This document shows, piece by piece, positions 27,169-36,657 of a stretch of 64,000 nucleotides of DNA. Location of the stretch: contig JASJAO010000005.1 in NCBI GenBank assembly GCA_030066975.1, positions 186,001-250,000 on the forward strand. Reading direction: 5' to 3'. The number at the start of each line of letters is the position of its first letter. Within the stretch, counting starts at the first letter, position 1. Both the position numbers and the translations under genes were made by a program. Origin of the DNA: Henriciella sp. (lineage in GTDB: Bacteria > Pseudomonadota > Alphaproteobacteria > Caulobacterales > Hyphomonadaceae). Below the pieces are notes generated by a model, which did no database searches, had not been told where the DNA came from, and saw only the letters and a program-made list of their open reading frames with translations.

Positions 27169-27328
27169 GGCCTTTTCTTTTCGGATAGGATCAATTTGGC
27201 CGCTGGGATTTTTCGTTCTGGCAAGGCGTGATTGGCGACGCGGTGCGAGCACCGTTAGCCGATCACAACGCTGACCAGAGCGCAAAAGAACAAGGCCGGA
27301 TGATTCTATTTGAAAAGAAAGGGACCTA
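27166..27328 (+). ncRNA. Rod-shaped structured RNA, 6S-like architecture
   Basis: Two 28-base arms, 27166-27193 and 27301-27328, pair at 27 of 28 positions with four G-U pairs and one mismatch. The stem continues with GGCC/GGCC (27198-27201 with 27294-27297), opens into a bubble (27202-27208 against 27288-27293), and closes again with CGTTCTGG/CCAGAGCG, GCGTGATTGGC/GCCGATCACAACGC and a GGTG-CGAG-CACC tip. The G-U pairs are pairs only on the + strand. A 163-nt rod with a central bubble is the 6S RNA plan, which is a decoy for RNA polymerase; sequence identity to 6S is not established. The 5' arm starts at the stop codon of the preceding gene. Confidence 0.65.
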
Positions 27329-27352
27329 CCCCCAGACCGAAGGTTCACCAAT

Positions 27353-27382
27353 CACCCGCTGGCAGAAGTCAGCGGGTGTTTT
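27353..27382 (+). terminator. Probable rho-independent terminator after the rod RNA
   Basis: The 9-base-pair stem CACCCGCTG / CAGCGGGTG (27353-27361 and 27370-27378) with an 8-base loop is followed by TTTTCC. It lies 25 bases downstream of the rod RNA on the + strand. The T run is short, so strength is uncertain. Read from the other strand there is no T run. Confidence 0.65.
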
Positions 27383-27397
27383 CCATATAAGCGACGA

Positions 27398-29173
27398 TTA
27401 GTCAGCCGGCGCCGCGTCAATCACATCCAGCTGCGCTGTGCGCCGACCATTCCATTCATTGTCATTCAACCGCCCAGCCAGATGCACCCGCCCGCGCTGC
27501 ATCAGCGCATCGCCGAGCGGGGTGCCCATACAGCGCCAGATCAGGCATTCCACCCGCGCTGAGCCGTCCTCGACCGTGATCTTCAAATGGTTCTCCCCAA
27601 TCGGGCGCGTATAGGTGATCTCAACATCGCGCAGTGCAAAAACCGGCTGCGGCGCGCCCTGCCCAAACGGCCCCAGCGTCTCGACCTGATCGAACAATTC
27701 TGGCGTGACGGAAGCCGGCGCCAGCAGCGCGTCAATCACCAGCTCTTTCGCCGCCGCGCGTTCCTCCCGGAACTCAGACATATGCGCCGCCATCCATTCC
27801 TTGAGAGCAGGCAGCTGATCCGGCTGCAGGCTCAAGCCCCCCGCCATGGCATGCCCGCCGCCTGACAGGATCACGCCCTCTTTTGCGGCTGCAGCGATCG
27901 TATCGCCAATGTTCACCCCATGCACCGAGCGCGCAGAGCCTTTCGCGACTGGCCCCAGCCCCTCGCCCCAGCCAATAACAATTGCCGGTAGGTGAAACCG
28001 GTCTTTCAGTCGCCCGGCTACAATCCCGATCACGCCGGGATGCCACCCCTCCCCCGCCGCAATCAAAATGCCAGCATCCGGATCAGCATCCAGCGTCTTC
28101 TGCGCCTCAACTGAGGCCTGCTCCAGGATCGCCGCCTCCACCGCCTTGCGCTCATCGTTCAGCCCATGCAGCCGCTCAGCAATCTCAATCGCCTCAGCCC
28201 GATCTTCCGTCGCCAGCAGTTTCGCCGCAAGCCAGGGGTCCCCAACCCGCCCGCCTGCGTTCAGGCGCGGCCCCAGTACGAAGGTCGCATGATATACGCT
28301 CTCAATCTTGCCAATCCCGGCAATATCCGCGAGCGCGCGCAGACCAGTATTCTGCCCCCGCTCCAGAATTTTCAGTCCCTGACGCACAAAGGCGCGGTTC
28401 GCCCCGCGCAAAGGCGACATGTCACACAGTGTACCCAGCGCGCAGAGGTCCAGCCACTGCAGGATGTCCGGCAGCCCTCCATCCGGCGCAATCCCCCGCT
28501 CCCGCGCCAGCCGGTTCAGCGCCGCAACAAACACATAGACCACGCCCGCTGCCGCCAAATGGCCTTGGCCCGACGTGTCATCCGGCCGGTTCGGATTGAC
28601 CAGTGCCGCCGCCGGTGGCTCTGCCCCGCTCATCAAATGATGGTCAATCACCACAACCGGTAGATCGATCGCCGCCGCATGCTCCAGCGCGTCGCGCGCC
28701 GCCGCCCCGCAATCGACGGTGATCACCAGATCCGCGCCGGTTGTTTTAAGCGCCTCAAACGCCGCAGGCGACGGCCCATACCCCTCTTTCAGCCGGTCCG
28801 GCACATAGAGGCCAAGCTCCCGCCCCCAGGCCCGAAAATACCGCGTCAGGATCGCCGAACTCGTCCCACCATCGACATCATAGTCGGCAAACACGGTCAC
28901 CGCCTTACCCTCGACAATGGCGTCCAGCACCAAAGCCGCCGCCTTCTCCATATCGGCAAACGAAGACGGGTTCGGAAACGCATTGCGCAAAGTTGGCTTC
29001 AAATAATCCTGCGCATCGCTCGCACGCACCCCGCGCGGGGCCAGCAGCCGCGCGAGCAGATCCGAGCCCCCGACCTCCGGCGTCAACGCCCGCACCAACG
29101 CCTCATCACTCTCCCGCAACGTCCAAAACCGCCCACCATGGGACTGAGACACAGAAAAAGAGGAGGACGTCAT
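27398..29173 (-). CDS. recJ: Single-stranded-DNA-specific exonuclease RecJ
   Basis: RecJ degrades single-stranded DNA 5' to 3' in recombination and mismatch repair. The 591-residue protein shows DHH-family motifs in order: FADYDVDGGTSSAIL near 96, ITVDCGAAARDALEHA near 150, VVIDHHLMSG near 175, and GGRVGDPWLAAKLL near 310, then the DHHA1 domain with ILSGGGHAMAGGLSL near 450. It is the last gene of an aminotransferase-hom-glpX-recJ cluster, with 49 bases separating it from glpX. This order is common in alphaproteobacteria. Confidence 0.96.
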   Translation of the reverse strand: MTSSSFSVSQSHGGRFWTLRESDEALVRALTPEVGGSDLLARLLAPRGVRASDAQDYLKPTLRNAFPNPSSFADMEKAAALVLDAIVEGKAVTVFADYDVDGGTSSAILTRYFRAWGRELGLYVPDRLKEGYGPSPAAFEALKTTGADLVITVDCGAAARDALEHAAAIDLPVVVIDHHLMSGAEPPAAALVNPNRPDDTSGQGHLAAAGVVYVFVAALNRLARERGIAPDGGLPDILQWLDLCALGTLCDMSPLRGANRAFVRQGLKILERGQNTGLRALADIAGIGKIESVYHATFVLGPRLNAGGRVGDPWLAAKLLATEDRAEAIEIAERLHGLNDERKAVEAAILEQASVEAQKTLDADPDAGILIAAGEGWHPGVIGIVAGRLKDRFHLPAIVIGWGEGLGPVAKGSARSVHGVNIGDTIAAAAKEGVILSGGGHAMAGGLSLQPDQLPALKEWMAAHMSEFREERAAAKELVIDALLAPASVTPELFDQVETLGPFGQGAPQPVFALRDVEITYTRPIGENHLKITVEDGSARVECLIWRCMGTPLGDALMQRGRVHLAGRLNDNEWNGRRTAQLDVIDAAPAD

Positions 29174-29222
29174 CGCCCCTTATAACCGGGAGTCGCGCGT
29201 TACAGGAACAAGCCGAAGCAGC

Positions 29223-30176
29223 TTAGACCTTATGCCAACTCTTAATCTTCCGGACCATGCCGTCGGCGCTGCTCATGACCAGTGTGTCGGTCTCGATCGT
29301 GTTGCCACGGCGGGTGACGCCGTCGACGAGGCCGCCTTTGGTGACGCCCGTTGCGCAGAACACGGTCTCGCCTGAGGCGAGGCCATTGAGGTCATATTTC
29401 TTGTCATAGTCGGTGATGCCGGTACGGTCGGCGCGTTTGCGCTCATCGTCATTGCGGAAGACAAGCCGCCCCTGCATCTGCCCGCCAACACATTTCAGCG
29501 CGGCCGCTGCGAGCACGCCCTCGGGTGCGCCGCCTGAGCCGACATAGAAATCAATGCCCGTTGCCGGATTGGTCGTGTTGATCACGCCGGCGACATCGCC
29601 ATCGGTGATCAGGCTAATCCGCGCCCCAACCGAGCGCAGGCTCTCGATAATCTCTTCATGGCGACGCCGGTCGAGCACGCAAGCGGTCATGTCGGACACG
29701 TCGACGCCTTTGAACTTGGCCAGCGCCTTAATGTTGTCAGCCGGGCTCTCGTCGAGGTCGATAATCCCCTCTGGATAGCCGGGACCAATCGCGATCTTGT
29801 CCATATAAGTGTCGGGCGCAAAGAGCAGCCCACCGCGCGGCGCAATCGCCAGGACCGCGAGCGCATTGGACATGGATTTCGCCGTCAGTGTGGTCCCTTC
29901 CAGTGGGTCGAGCGCGATGTCGATCTCAGGCCCGTTCCCGGTGCCGACTTCCTCGCCAATATACAGCATCGGCGCTTCGTCGCGTTCGCCTTCACCAATC
30001 ACCACACGGCCTTTGAAATCGACCGCATTGAACGCGGTGCGCATTGCGTCAACCGCGGCGGCGTCAGCGGCTTTCTCGTCCCCGCGCCCGGCCAGTTTCT
30101 CTGCCGCAATCGCCGCCAGTTCCGTCACCCGAACCATTGCATCCGCCAAATGGGGGATCAGCACACTCGTCGTCAT
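29223..30176 (-). CDS. glpX: Fructose-1,6-bisphosphatase, class II
   Basis: GlpX removes the C1 phosphate of fructose 1,6-bisphosphate in gluconeogenesis. The 317-residue protein has GEGERDEAPMLYIGE near 62, the metal-binding DPLEGTTLTAKS near 95 and YVGSGGAPEGVLAAAALKC near 215, all typical of class II enzymes and unlike class I FBPases. It starts 17 bases after hom in the same operon. Confidence 0.96.
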   Translation of the reverse strand: MTTSVLIPHLADAMVRVTELAAIAAEKLAGRGDEKAADAAAVDAMRTAFNAVDFKGRVVIGEGERDEAPMLYIGEEVGTGNGPEIDIALDPLEGTTLTAKSMSNALAVLAIAPRGGLLFAPDTYMDKIAIGPGYPEGIIDLDESPADNIKALAKFKGVDVSDMTACVLDRRRHEEIIESLRSVGARISLITDGDVAGVINTTNPATGIDFYVGSGGAPEGVLAAAALKCVGGQMQGRLVFRNDDERKRADRTGITDYDKKYDLNGLASGETVFCATGVTKGGLVDGVTRRGNTIETDTLVMSSADGMVRKIKSWHKV

Positions 30177-30193
30177 TCTACACTCCTCCGGGT

Positions 30194-31495
30194 TTATCGT
30201 CCCGGTTCTCTCTTCCCTGCCGCGTCAATAGGTATGACTTGCAGCATCCCGATATTTGTTTCTAACGCAGACAGCCTCTCTGTCGCTGCGTCGATTTCTC
30301 CGCGACTACACGCATGGGTCACAATTGCAACGGGCGAGACATCGTTGTCATCGGCTGAATCCTGCAACAGCTTATCCACAGAGACACCATGCAAGGCCAA
30401 TGCCTCAGTTAGACTGGCGAGCGCGCCCGGACGGTCAGAAAGTTTCACACGCACAAAAAACGGGCAGCGTTCGGTTGGTTCTGCCGCAACGAAGCGCCGC
30501 ACCTGGTGATGCGCCGCGCGGCCAAATGGCGAGCGCGCTGTCGGCGAGAACAGTTTGGAGATATCGCCCATCACCGCACTCGCGGTCGGGCCTGCCCCGG
30601 CGCCTGGCCCAGTCAGCGTCACCGCACCCAGAGGGTCGCCTTCGACCCGCACTGTGTTCAGCGCCCCGTCAATCCGTGCGAGCGGGTGATCGATCGGCAT
30701 CGCCATCGGCGCGACCCGGCAGACGACACCACTTTCCGTTAGCACGCCTTCTGTGATCAGCTTGATCCTCAAGCCCAATCGATCCGCGAAAGACAGGTCC
30801 ACCAGTTCGATCGTATCGACGCCTTTGACGGAGACCTTGTCGAAATCGAGATCGGCGGTGAACGCGATCGAGGCCAGGATCGCGGCTTTGTGGGCCGCAT
30901 CCATGCCGGACACATCCAAAGTCGGATCAGCCTCCGCATAACCGAGCCGCTGCGCCTCCTCCAGCACATCTTCATAAGACCGTCCGGTGTTCAACATCGT
31001 CGTGGTCAGATAGTTACACGTGCCATTCAGAATGCCGGTGACACGCTTGACCGCAACACCGGTCAGGGAGTCTCGCAGAACCCGCACAATCGGCACGCCC
31101 CCGGCAACAGCCGCTTCGAACATCAAGTCGACGCCTTTAGTCTGCGCCAGTTCTTCTAACGCCTGACCGTGCATGGCGATCAGCGCCTTGTTCGCGGTGA
31201 CGACAGGCTTGCCCGCTTTCAGAGCCTCTTCAACAGCGAACTTGGCCGGGCCGTCTGATCCACCCATCAGCTCGACGAACACATCCACGTCGCTGTCTTC
31301 CGCCAGTGAAGCCGCATCATCAAACCAGCGATAGCCGGAAATATCGACCGGCCGATTGCGCGATCGACTGCGCGCCGACACACCAACAATCTCGACCTTG
31401 CCCGGCAGGCGCAGGTCCGCCTGGCGTTCAACCAAATCGATCAGTCCGCACCCGACATGACCGAGCCCGGCAATTCCCAATCTGACAGTCTTCAA
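30194..31495 (-). CDS. hom: Homoserine dehydrogenase
   Basis: This enzyme reduces aspartate semialdehyde to homoserine for threonine and methionine synthesis. The 433-residue protein starts with the Rossmann motif LGIAGLGHVGCGLIDL, has the signature GVPIVRVLRDSLTG and GILNGTCNYLTTTM near 140-170, and ends with an ACT domain (FFVRVKLSDRPGALASL near 350) that usually mediates threonine feedback inhibition. Its ATG overlaps the stop of the aminotransferase gene (ATGA, 31492-31495). Confidence 0.96.
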   Translation of the reverse strand: MKTVRLGIAGLGHVGCGLIDLVERQADLRLPGKVEIVGVSARSRSRNRPVDISGYRWFDDAASLAEDSDVDVFVELMGGSDGPAKFAVEEALKAGKPVVTANKALIAMHGQALEELAQTKGVDLMFEAAVAGGVPIVRVLRDSLTGVAVKRVTGILNGTCNYLTTTMLNTGRSYEDVLEEAQRLGYAEADPTLDVSGMDAAHKAAILASIAFTADLDFDKVSVKGVDTIELVDLSFADRLGLRIKLITEGVLTESGVVCRVAPMAMPIDHPLARIDGALNTVRVEGDPLGAVTLTGPGAGAGPTASAVMGDISKLFSPTARSPFGRAAHHQVRRFVAAEPTERCPFFVRVKLSDRPGALASLTEALALHGVSVDKLLQDSADDNDVSPVAIVTHACSRGEIDAATERLSALETNIGMLQVIPIDAAGKREPGR

Positions 31496-32712
31496 GACCC
31501 TGTTCTCCTCAACTCGCCGGGTGCGGCCTCCGCAGAAGACAGCCCAGCAAGAAACTTCTTGATGTTGCGTGCCGCCTGGCGAATGCGCTGTTCATTCTCC
31601 ACCAGCGCGATGCGGACATGACGGTCGCCATGCTCGCCAAAGCCAGCGCCGGGCGCGACAGCCACTTCCGCCTCATTCATCAGCTTCAGGGCAAAGTCCA
31701 GGCTGCGCATGTCACCGCACTGTTCCGGAATTCTCGCCCAGGCAAACATCGACGCGCTCGGGACCGGAATCTCCCAACCGGCGCGGCCAAAACTCTCAAC
31801 CAGCGTATCCCGGCGCGAGCGATAGGTCTCTCGGAATTCATCGACGCAGTCCTGCGGCCCATCGAGCGCGGCGCAGGCGGCCACCTGGATCGGTGTAAAC
31901 GCGCCATAATCGAGATAGGACTTCACCCGCGCCAAAGCTGAGATCAGCCGCTCATTCCCCGCCGCAAAGCCGATCCGCCAACCAGCCATGGAATAGGTTT
32001 TCGACATCGTGGTCGTCTCAACCGCAATATCGCGCGCGCCATCAACCTGCAGGATGGAGGGGGTCGGCTCGTCGAAGTAGATCTCATTATAAGCAAGATC
32101 CGACAGGATATAGAGATCGTGCTTCTTGGCGAGCTTCACCGCGTCCTTGTAGAACTCGAGATCACACACGTCCGCCGTAGGATTTGAGGGATAGCACAGC
32201 ACCATCGCTGTCGGCGGCGGTACGGAATATCGGATCGCCTTGCTGATCCCCGACAGATACGCTTCCGGGCTCGGCGCCGGGATCGCACGGATGGAGGCAC
32301 CCGCCATGATGAAGCCGAAATGGTGTAGCGGATAAGACGGATCCGGGGCCAGAATGACGTCACCCGGCGCGGTAATCGCTTGCGCCAGATTGGCAAACCC
32401 CTCTTTTGAACCCAGCGTCACCACCACTTCGCGGTTCTTGTCGAGTGAGACATCGAACCGGCGCTTGTAATAGTCGACCAGCGCCCGGCGCAGTCCGGGA
32501 ATCCCGCGCGAAGAGGAATAGCCGTGGACATTCGGCTTGCGGGCGGTCTCGACCAGCTTCTCGATGATATGTGGCGGGGTCGGCATATCGGGATTGCCCA
32601 TCCCCAGATCAATAATGTCAGCGCCGGCCGTTCGCAGCTCGGCTTTGCGTCGATTGACCTGTTCAAAGACGTAAGGCGGCAGGCGCCGGATTTTGTGAAA
32701 TTCACCGCGCAT
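31492..32712 (-). CDS. Class I/II aminotransferase (AlaC/LL-DAP aminotransferase-like)
   Basis: This PLP enzyme of 406 residues has the substrate/PLP motifs IDLGMGNPDMPTP near 37, CYPSNPTADVCDL near 175 and the PLP lysine in TTTMSKTYSMAGWRIGFAAG near 240. Proteins of this type, encoded upstream of hom in alphaproteobacteria, are annotated as alanine or LL-diaminopimelate aminotransferases; the physiological substrate is unsettled. Translational overlap with hom links it to aspartate-family amino acid synthesis. Confidence 0.9.
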   Translation of the reverse strand: MRGEFHKIRRLPPYVFEQVNRRKAELRTAGADIIDLGMGNPDMPTPPHIIEKLVETARKPNVHGYSSSRGIPGLRRALVDYYKRRFDVSLDKNREVVVTLGSKEGFANLAQAITAPGDVILAPDPSYPLHHFGFIMAGASIRAIPAPSPEAYLSGISKAIRYSVPPPTAMVLCYPSNPTADVCDLEFYKDAVKLAKKHDLYILSDLAYNEIYFDEPTPSILQVDGARDIAVETTTMSKTYSMAGWRIGFAAGNERLISALARVKSYLDYGAFTPIQVAACAALDGPQDCVDEFRETYRSRRDTLVESFGRAGWEIPVPSASMFAWARIPEQCGDMRSLDFALKLMNEAEVAVAPGAGFGEHGDRHVRIALVENEQRIRQAARNIKKFLAGLSSAEAAPGELRRTGS

Positions 32713-32744
32713 GTGCGGTCTCCATTAGCATAGCGGTTATCAGG

Positions 32745-33149
32745 CTAAAGGCGGCCACGCGGCGTGTCGAACAAAGCTTTGATCGCAGCGACCTCCTCAT
32801 CGGTCATGAAGTCGGGGGCGGGCAACCGCCCCATAACCGCTCGGCGCGTGGCCACAACCCAGGCCAGCATCTCATCCGGGGTTTCGGTCGTTGGCTCAGC
32901 CCGGGGATCGTTTTGGAACATATTGAGTGCCGCTATTGTTTCTGCCTCGGAGAGGCCAAGATCCCGTTGCAGATCGGGATACCCTCCAAGCTCTGGAACG
33001 TCCCTGATACTCGGATAGCCTTCACCTGCAAGCTCGACTTTGCGTTCCTCGTACCAATCGGGCGCAGCCGCCCGAAGTTCACGCACTCTGTCCATCGAGC
33101 TGGCGCAACCCGCAACCGCGATAAGCGTTACGAAAAATACATGGCGCAT
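32745..33149 (-). CDS. Hypothetical lipoprotein
   Basis: I do not recognise the family. From the ATG at 33149 (GAGG nine bases upstream) it has 134 residues, with a short signal sequence and lipobox VAGC at about residue 15. The mature part is acidic, helical and rich in conserved-looking short segments (APDWYEERK, EGYPSIRDVPE, DLGLSEAETIAAL, PAPDFMTDEEVAAI). It is likely anchored in the envelope. It is divergent from phaC and ends 32 bases before the aminotransferase start, but probably has its own promoter. Confidence 0.75.
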   Translation of the reverse strand: MRHVFFVTLIAVAGCASSMDRVRELRAAAPDWYEERKVELAGEGYPSIRDVPELGGYPDLQRDLGLSEAETIAALNMFQNDPRAEPTTETPDEMLAWVVATRRAVMGRLPAPDFMTDEEVAAIKALFDTPRGRL

Positions 33150-33214
33150 TAACACAATCCTCGACTGGACTCACAATTCCCAAACCGTTTTAGTCGTATA
33201 GTGGTTCTCACAGA

Positions 33215-35167
33215 ATGGCGAGAGCACGTCTGATGACTGATAGTGCGAACTTTGACAATTTTACGTTCAGCACGCTGCCGAACATGTTTGAAAGCATGGA
33301 CCCGGCGGCGCTTCAGGCGTTGTCGTCCAATCTGATGCAGGCCACGCAGGAAGCCCAAGGCCTGATTTCCGACATGATGACCAGCGGGGCCGCCTCGCCC
33401 CTGTCTAGCCAGCGCCCCGACCCGATGGGCGGTCTGGACGCCAAGATGAAAATCGGTGCGGCCCTGGCGCGTCATCCGGAAAAGGCCGGCCACGCGATGA
33501 TGACCCTGATGCAGGGCTGGATGAACCTGTTTCAGTCGATGGCCACGAAATCTGCGTTGCCCCGCGATCGCCGGTTTGCCGACCCGGAATGGACCGAAAA
33601 CCCCGCCTTCGACTTCATGCGCCGGGCCTGGCAGCTGAATTCGGACTGGCTGAACGGCCTGATCGATTCTGTCGACGGTGATGTTGACGAAGAGACGAAG
33701 GCCAAAGCCCGCTTCTTTGCCAATCAGATGACCGAAGCCATGGCCCCGACCAATCTGCTTGCAACCAATCCCGCCGCCTTACGCGCGATGATGGAGAGCA
33801 GCGGACAAAGCGTGCTTGAAGGTCTTCGCAATGCCCGCCGCGATCTGCAGCGCGGGAATGGCCGCCTGTCGATCACCCAAACCGATGAGGATGCGTTCCG
33901 CGTCGGTGAAAACGTCGCCACGGCGAAAGGCCAGGTCGTCTTCCGCAACAAGCTGATCGAAGTCATCCACTATAATCCAAGTCGGAAAAAGATGCGCGCG
34001 CGGCCAATGCTCATCTTCCCGCCCTGGATCAACAAGTTCTACATTCTCGACCTGCAGCCGACCAATTCGATGATCCGCTGGCTCCTGTCCAAACGGGTCA
34101 ACACCTTTGTCGTGTCCTGGCGCTCCGCCGATGCAGAAACAAAGGACTATACCTGGGACGACTATATCGATCAGGGCGTCTATGCCGCGCTGAAGGCGGT
34201 AACCGAAGAGACCGGCTCCAAGGACGTCAACGCCATCGGCTATTGCATTGGCGGCACCTTGCTGACCTCCGCCATGGCCCATATGGCCAAGGAAGATGAC
34301 AACCGGATCAACTCGGCCACCTTCTTCGCCTCCCAATCCGATTTCGCGCAGGCTGGCGAGCTGAAAATCTTCACGGATGAAACGGCCCTCGATCATATCG
34401 ACGACATCATCGACCAGCACGGCGGCATCATGCCCGGTGAGATGATGGGCGAGACGTTCAGCTGGCTGCGCCCGGCTGATCTCGTTTGGCGCTATGTCGT
34501 CGACAATTATCTGATGGGCAAGCCGCCCAAACCCTTCGACCTGCTTTACTGGAATGCGGACCAGACTAATATTCCGGGGCCCGTCCACCGGACTTACCTG
34601 AAGGACATGTACAACCGAAACGCCTTGTCCCGTGGCAAGTTCGATGTCTTCGGCGAGCCGGTCTCGATGGGCGATATCACAGCGCCCATCTTCATGCAGG
34701 CCAGCAAAAGCGATCATATCTGCCCGTGGCATTCCATCTATCGCGGCGCTCAAAAGTATGGCGGTGAAGTGACTTTCACACTGGCGGGCTCAGGCCACAT
34801 TGCCGGCGTCATCAACCACCCGGACGCAGAGAAGTACCAGCATTGGGTCAACCCCTCCCTGCCGGACAATCCCGGCAAATGGTTCAGCGCCGCAGAAGAG
34901 CATCCCGGCTCCTGGTGGACCAGCTGGTGGGAGTGGCTCAAGCCGCGCTGCGGTGGGAAGATTGATGCGGTCAAACCCCGCAATCACGGTCTCGGCAAAG
35001 CGCCCGGCCAATATGCCGCCATTCGCATGCGCGACATCGCCGCCGGGATTAAGCCGAACGGCCCCTATAGTGATGAGATGAAGCCCGGCAAGCTGAACGG
35101 AAAGGCCAAATCCAAGAAGCCCAATTACCGCATGCCTGCGGGGCGTCAGCCTTCGGTCGGGGCGTAA
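33215..35167 (+). CDS. phaC: Class I poly(3-hydroxyalkanoate) synthase
   Basis: PhaC polymerises (R)-3-hydroxyacyl-CoA into PHA storage granules. The 650-residue protein has an N-terminal domain, the lipase-like box GYCIGGTLL near residue 345 with the nucleophilic cysteine, the catalytic aspartate in ASKSDHICPWHS near 498 and the histidine in AGSGHIAGVINHP near 527. Length and motifs fit class I enzymes (single subunit, short-chain monomers). In-frame ATGs at 33215 and 33233 are both possible. phaA, phaB, phaR and phasin genes are not in the window. Confidence 0.95.
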   Translation: MARARLMTDSANFDNFTFSTLPNMFESMDPAALQALSSNLMQATQEAQGLISDMMTSGAASPLSSQRPDPMGGLDAKMKIGAALARHPEKAGHAMMTLMQGWMNLFQSMATKSALPRDRRFADPEWTENPAFDFMRRAWQLNSDWLNGLIDSVDGDVDEETKAKARFFANQMTEAMAPTNLLATNPAALRAMMESSGQSVLEGLRNARRDLQRGNGRLSITQTDEDAFRVGENVATAKGQVVFRNKLIEVIHYNPSRKKMRARPMLIFPPWINKFYILDLQPTNSMIRWLLSKRVNTFVVSWRSADAETKDYTWDDYIDQGVYAALKAVTEETGSKDVNAIGYCIGGTLLTSAMAHMAKEDDNRINSATFFASQSDFAQAGELKIFTDETALDHIDDIIDQHGGIMPGEMMGETFSWLRPADLVWRYVVDNYLMGKPPKPFDLLYWNADQTNIPGPVHRTYLKDMYNRNALSRGKFDVFGEPVSMGDITAPIFMQASKSDHICPWHSIYRGAQKYGGEVTFTLAGSGHIAGVINHPDAEKYQHWVNPSLPDNPGKWFSAAEEHPGSWWTSWWEWLKPRCGGKIDAVKPRNHGLGKAPGQYAAIRMRDIAAGIKPNGPYSDEMKPGKLNGKAKSKKPNYRMPAGRQPSVGA

Positions 35168-35179
35168 GGCAAATTCGCT

Positions 35180-35905
35180 TTAGGCCAAGGCCGCGCGCTG
35201 CGCCTCAAACAACTCGCCGCAGCCTTTCTCGGCCAGCCGCATCATCTCTTCGAGTTCAACCCGTGTCATCGGGCGTTCTTCGCCCGTGCCCTGCACTTCG
35301 ATAAAACCGCCATCCGAGCTCATGACCACATTCATGTCAGCCTCGCCTTTCGAATCCTCGGGATAGTCGACATCCAGCACCGGCACATCCTGGAACAGAC
35401 CCACAGAAATCGCCGCCGCCTGCTTCAGGATCGGATCGGCCTCAATCACCCCTTCAGTCTTCAGATATCGACAGGCCATCGCAAGCGCCACAAACCCGCC
35501 TGTGATCGACGCGGTCCGCGTCCCGCCATCGGCCTGGATCACATCGCAATCGATTGTGATCTGGTTCTCACCCAGCGCTGACAGATCGACCACAGACCGT
35601 AAAGACCGCCCGATGAGGCGCTGAATTTCCTGCGTCCGTCCCGACTGTTTCCCCGCGGCCGCTTCACGGCGTCCTCTGGTATGCGTTGCGCGCGGCAGCA
35701 TGCCATACTCGCCCGTCACCCAACCGGTGCCAGTTCCACGCATCCATCCCGGGACTTTGTCAGTCCAGCTTGCAGTGCACAGCACATGCGTATGCCCAAA
35801 TTTCGCGAGACAAGACCCTTCGGCATAGCGCGTGACATCTGTCTCAAGACGAATCTCTCGAAGTTGATCGGCAGCGCGACCGGACGGGCGGGAAAACTGG
35901 GTCAT
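35180..35905 (-). CDS. rph: Ribonuclease PH
   Basis: RNase PH trims the 3' ends of tRNA precursors using phosphate. From the ATG at 35905 the protein has 241 residues, close to the usual 238; a longer frame to 35941 adds a non-family segment. Family features are [18 protein letters not shown] at the start, [21 protein letters not shown] (split: [27 protein letters not shown]) near 85, and [17 protein letters not shown] near 115. It is divergent from an acyltransferase and near hrcA-grpE, the common alphaproteobacterial neighbourhood. Confidence 0.96.
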   Translation of the reverse strand: MTQFSRPSGRAADQLREIRLETDVTRYAEGSCLAKFGHTHVLCTASWTDKVPGWMRGTGTGWVTGEYGMLPRATHTRGRREAAAGKQSGRTQEIQRLIGRSLRSVVDLSALGENQITIDCDVIQADGGTRTASITGGFVALAMACRYLKTEGVIEADPILKQAAAISVGLFQDVPVLDVDYPEDSKGEADMNVVMSSDGGFIEVQGTGEERPMTRVELEEMMRLAEKGCGELFEAQRAALA

Positions 35906-35998
35906 ATTTGATCTCTTTTGTGTAAATCGACTGACGCGCAAATTGCGGGTTTCGGCGAGTGTGTCTAGACTGCTCCTAAAAAGGTAGGCGGCACGCGC

Positions 35999-36625
35999 GT
36001 GGACAATGAAAAACTCAGAGCGGAGGCACGGGCTTCAATCCGCCCACGCCGCAGCTTCGGTTACGAGCTTGCCCGCGTCTTCTTTGCCGGGTTCCATCGG
36101 CTCTCAGGCTGGTCTGTCGAAGAGGGCATGCCGCCCGATCTGAAAACGGTCGTCCTCGCGGCTCCGCACAATACAAATTGGGACTTGATGCGGATGCTCG
36201 GCGTCGCCTTCTACTATCGCATTCCAGTGCGATGGATGGGCAAGAAAAGCCTTGGCGAAGGCCCGTTCGGATGGATGATGCGCTGGTGGGGCTTGCTGCC
36301 AGTGGATCGCAGCCAGTCGACCAGCCTGGTCGATCAGGTCGTCGAAGCATTCAACACCTCTGACGAACTGATCGTCGTCATCGCCGCTGAAGGCACGCGT
36401 TCCAAGGTCAAGCAGTGGAAAACCGGCTTCTACAACATCGCTTATAAAGCCGGTGTGCCGATTTCACTCGGCTTCATGGATTACGATCGCAAGGTCGGCG
36501 GTGTGGGCGGCCCGTTTATGCCGACCGGCAATTTCGCAGCAGACATGGAAGAGATTCTCGCCTTCTATCACGCGCATGTCGTGAACTTCGATCCCCCCAG
36601 CATCCAGATGCCGCGCGATGATTGA
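35999..36625 (+). CDS. PlsC-like acyltransferase
   Basis: The 208-residue protein uses a GTG start at 35999. The HX4D motif is visible in [15 protein letters not shown] near residue 57, and the second motif is [19 protein letters not shown] near 125. The overall form is that of small bacterial 1-acylglycerol-phosphate or lysophospholipid acyltransferases lacking clear membrane spans. It sits between rph and hrcA, an insertion relative to the usual divergent rph/hrcA pair. The acceptor lipid is unknown. Confidence 0.85.
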   Translation: MDNEKLRAEARASIRPRRSFGYELARVFFAGFHRLSGWSVEEGMPPDLKTVVLAAPHNTNWDLMRMLGVAFYYRIPVRWMGKKSLGEGPFGWMMRWWGLLPVDRSQSTSLVDQVVEAFNTSDELIVVIAAEGTRSKVKQWKTGFYNIAYKAGVPISLGFMDYDRKVGGVGGPFMPTGNFAADMEEILAFYHAHVVNFDPPSIQMPRDD

Positions 36626-36657
36626 AACCGGCGCCGCTCAGACCTATTCCTAGGATT

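Noticed and set aside
27166-27328. Signal recognition particle RNA, tmRNA or RNase P RNA as identity of the rod RNA
   Set aside because: No GGAAGC-type SRP loop, no tRNA-like ends or tag frame, and no conserved RNase P core were seen.
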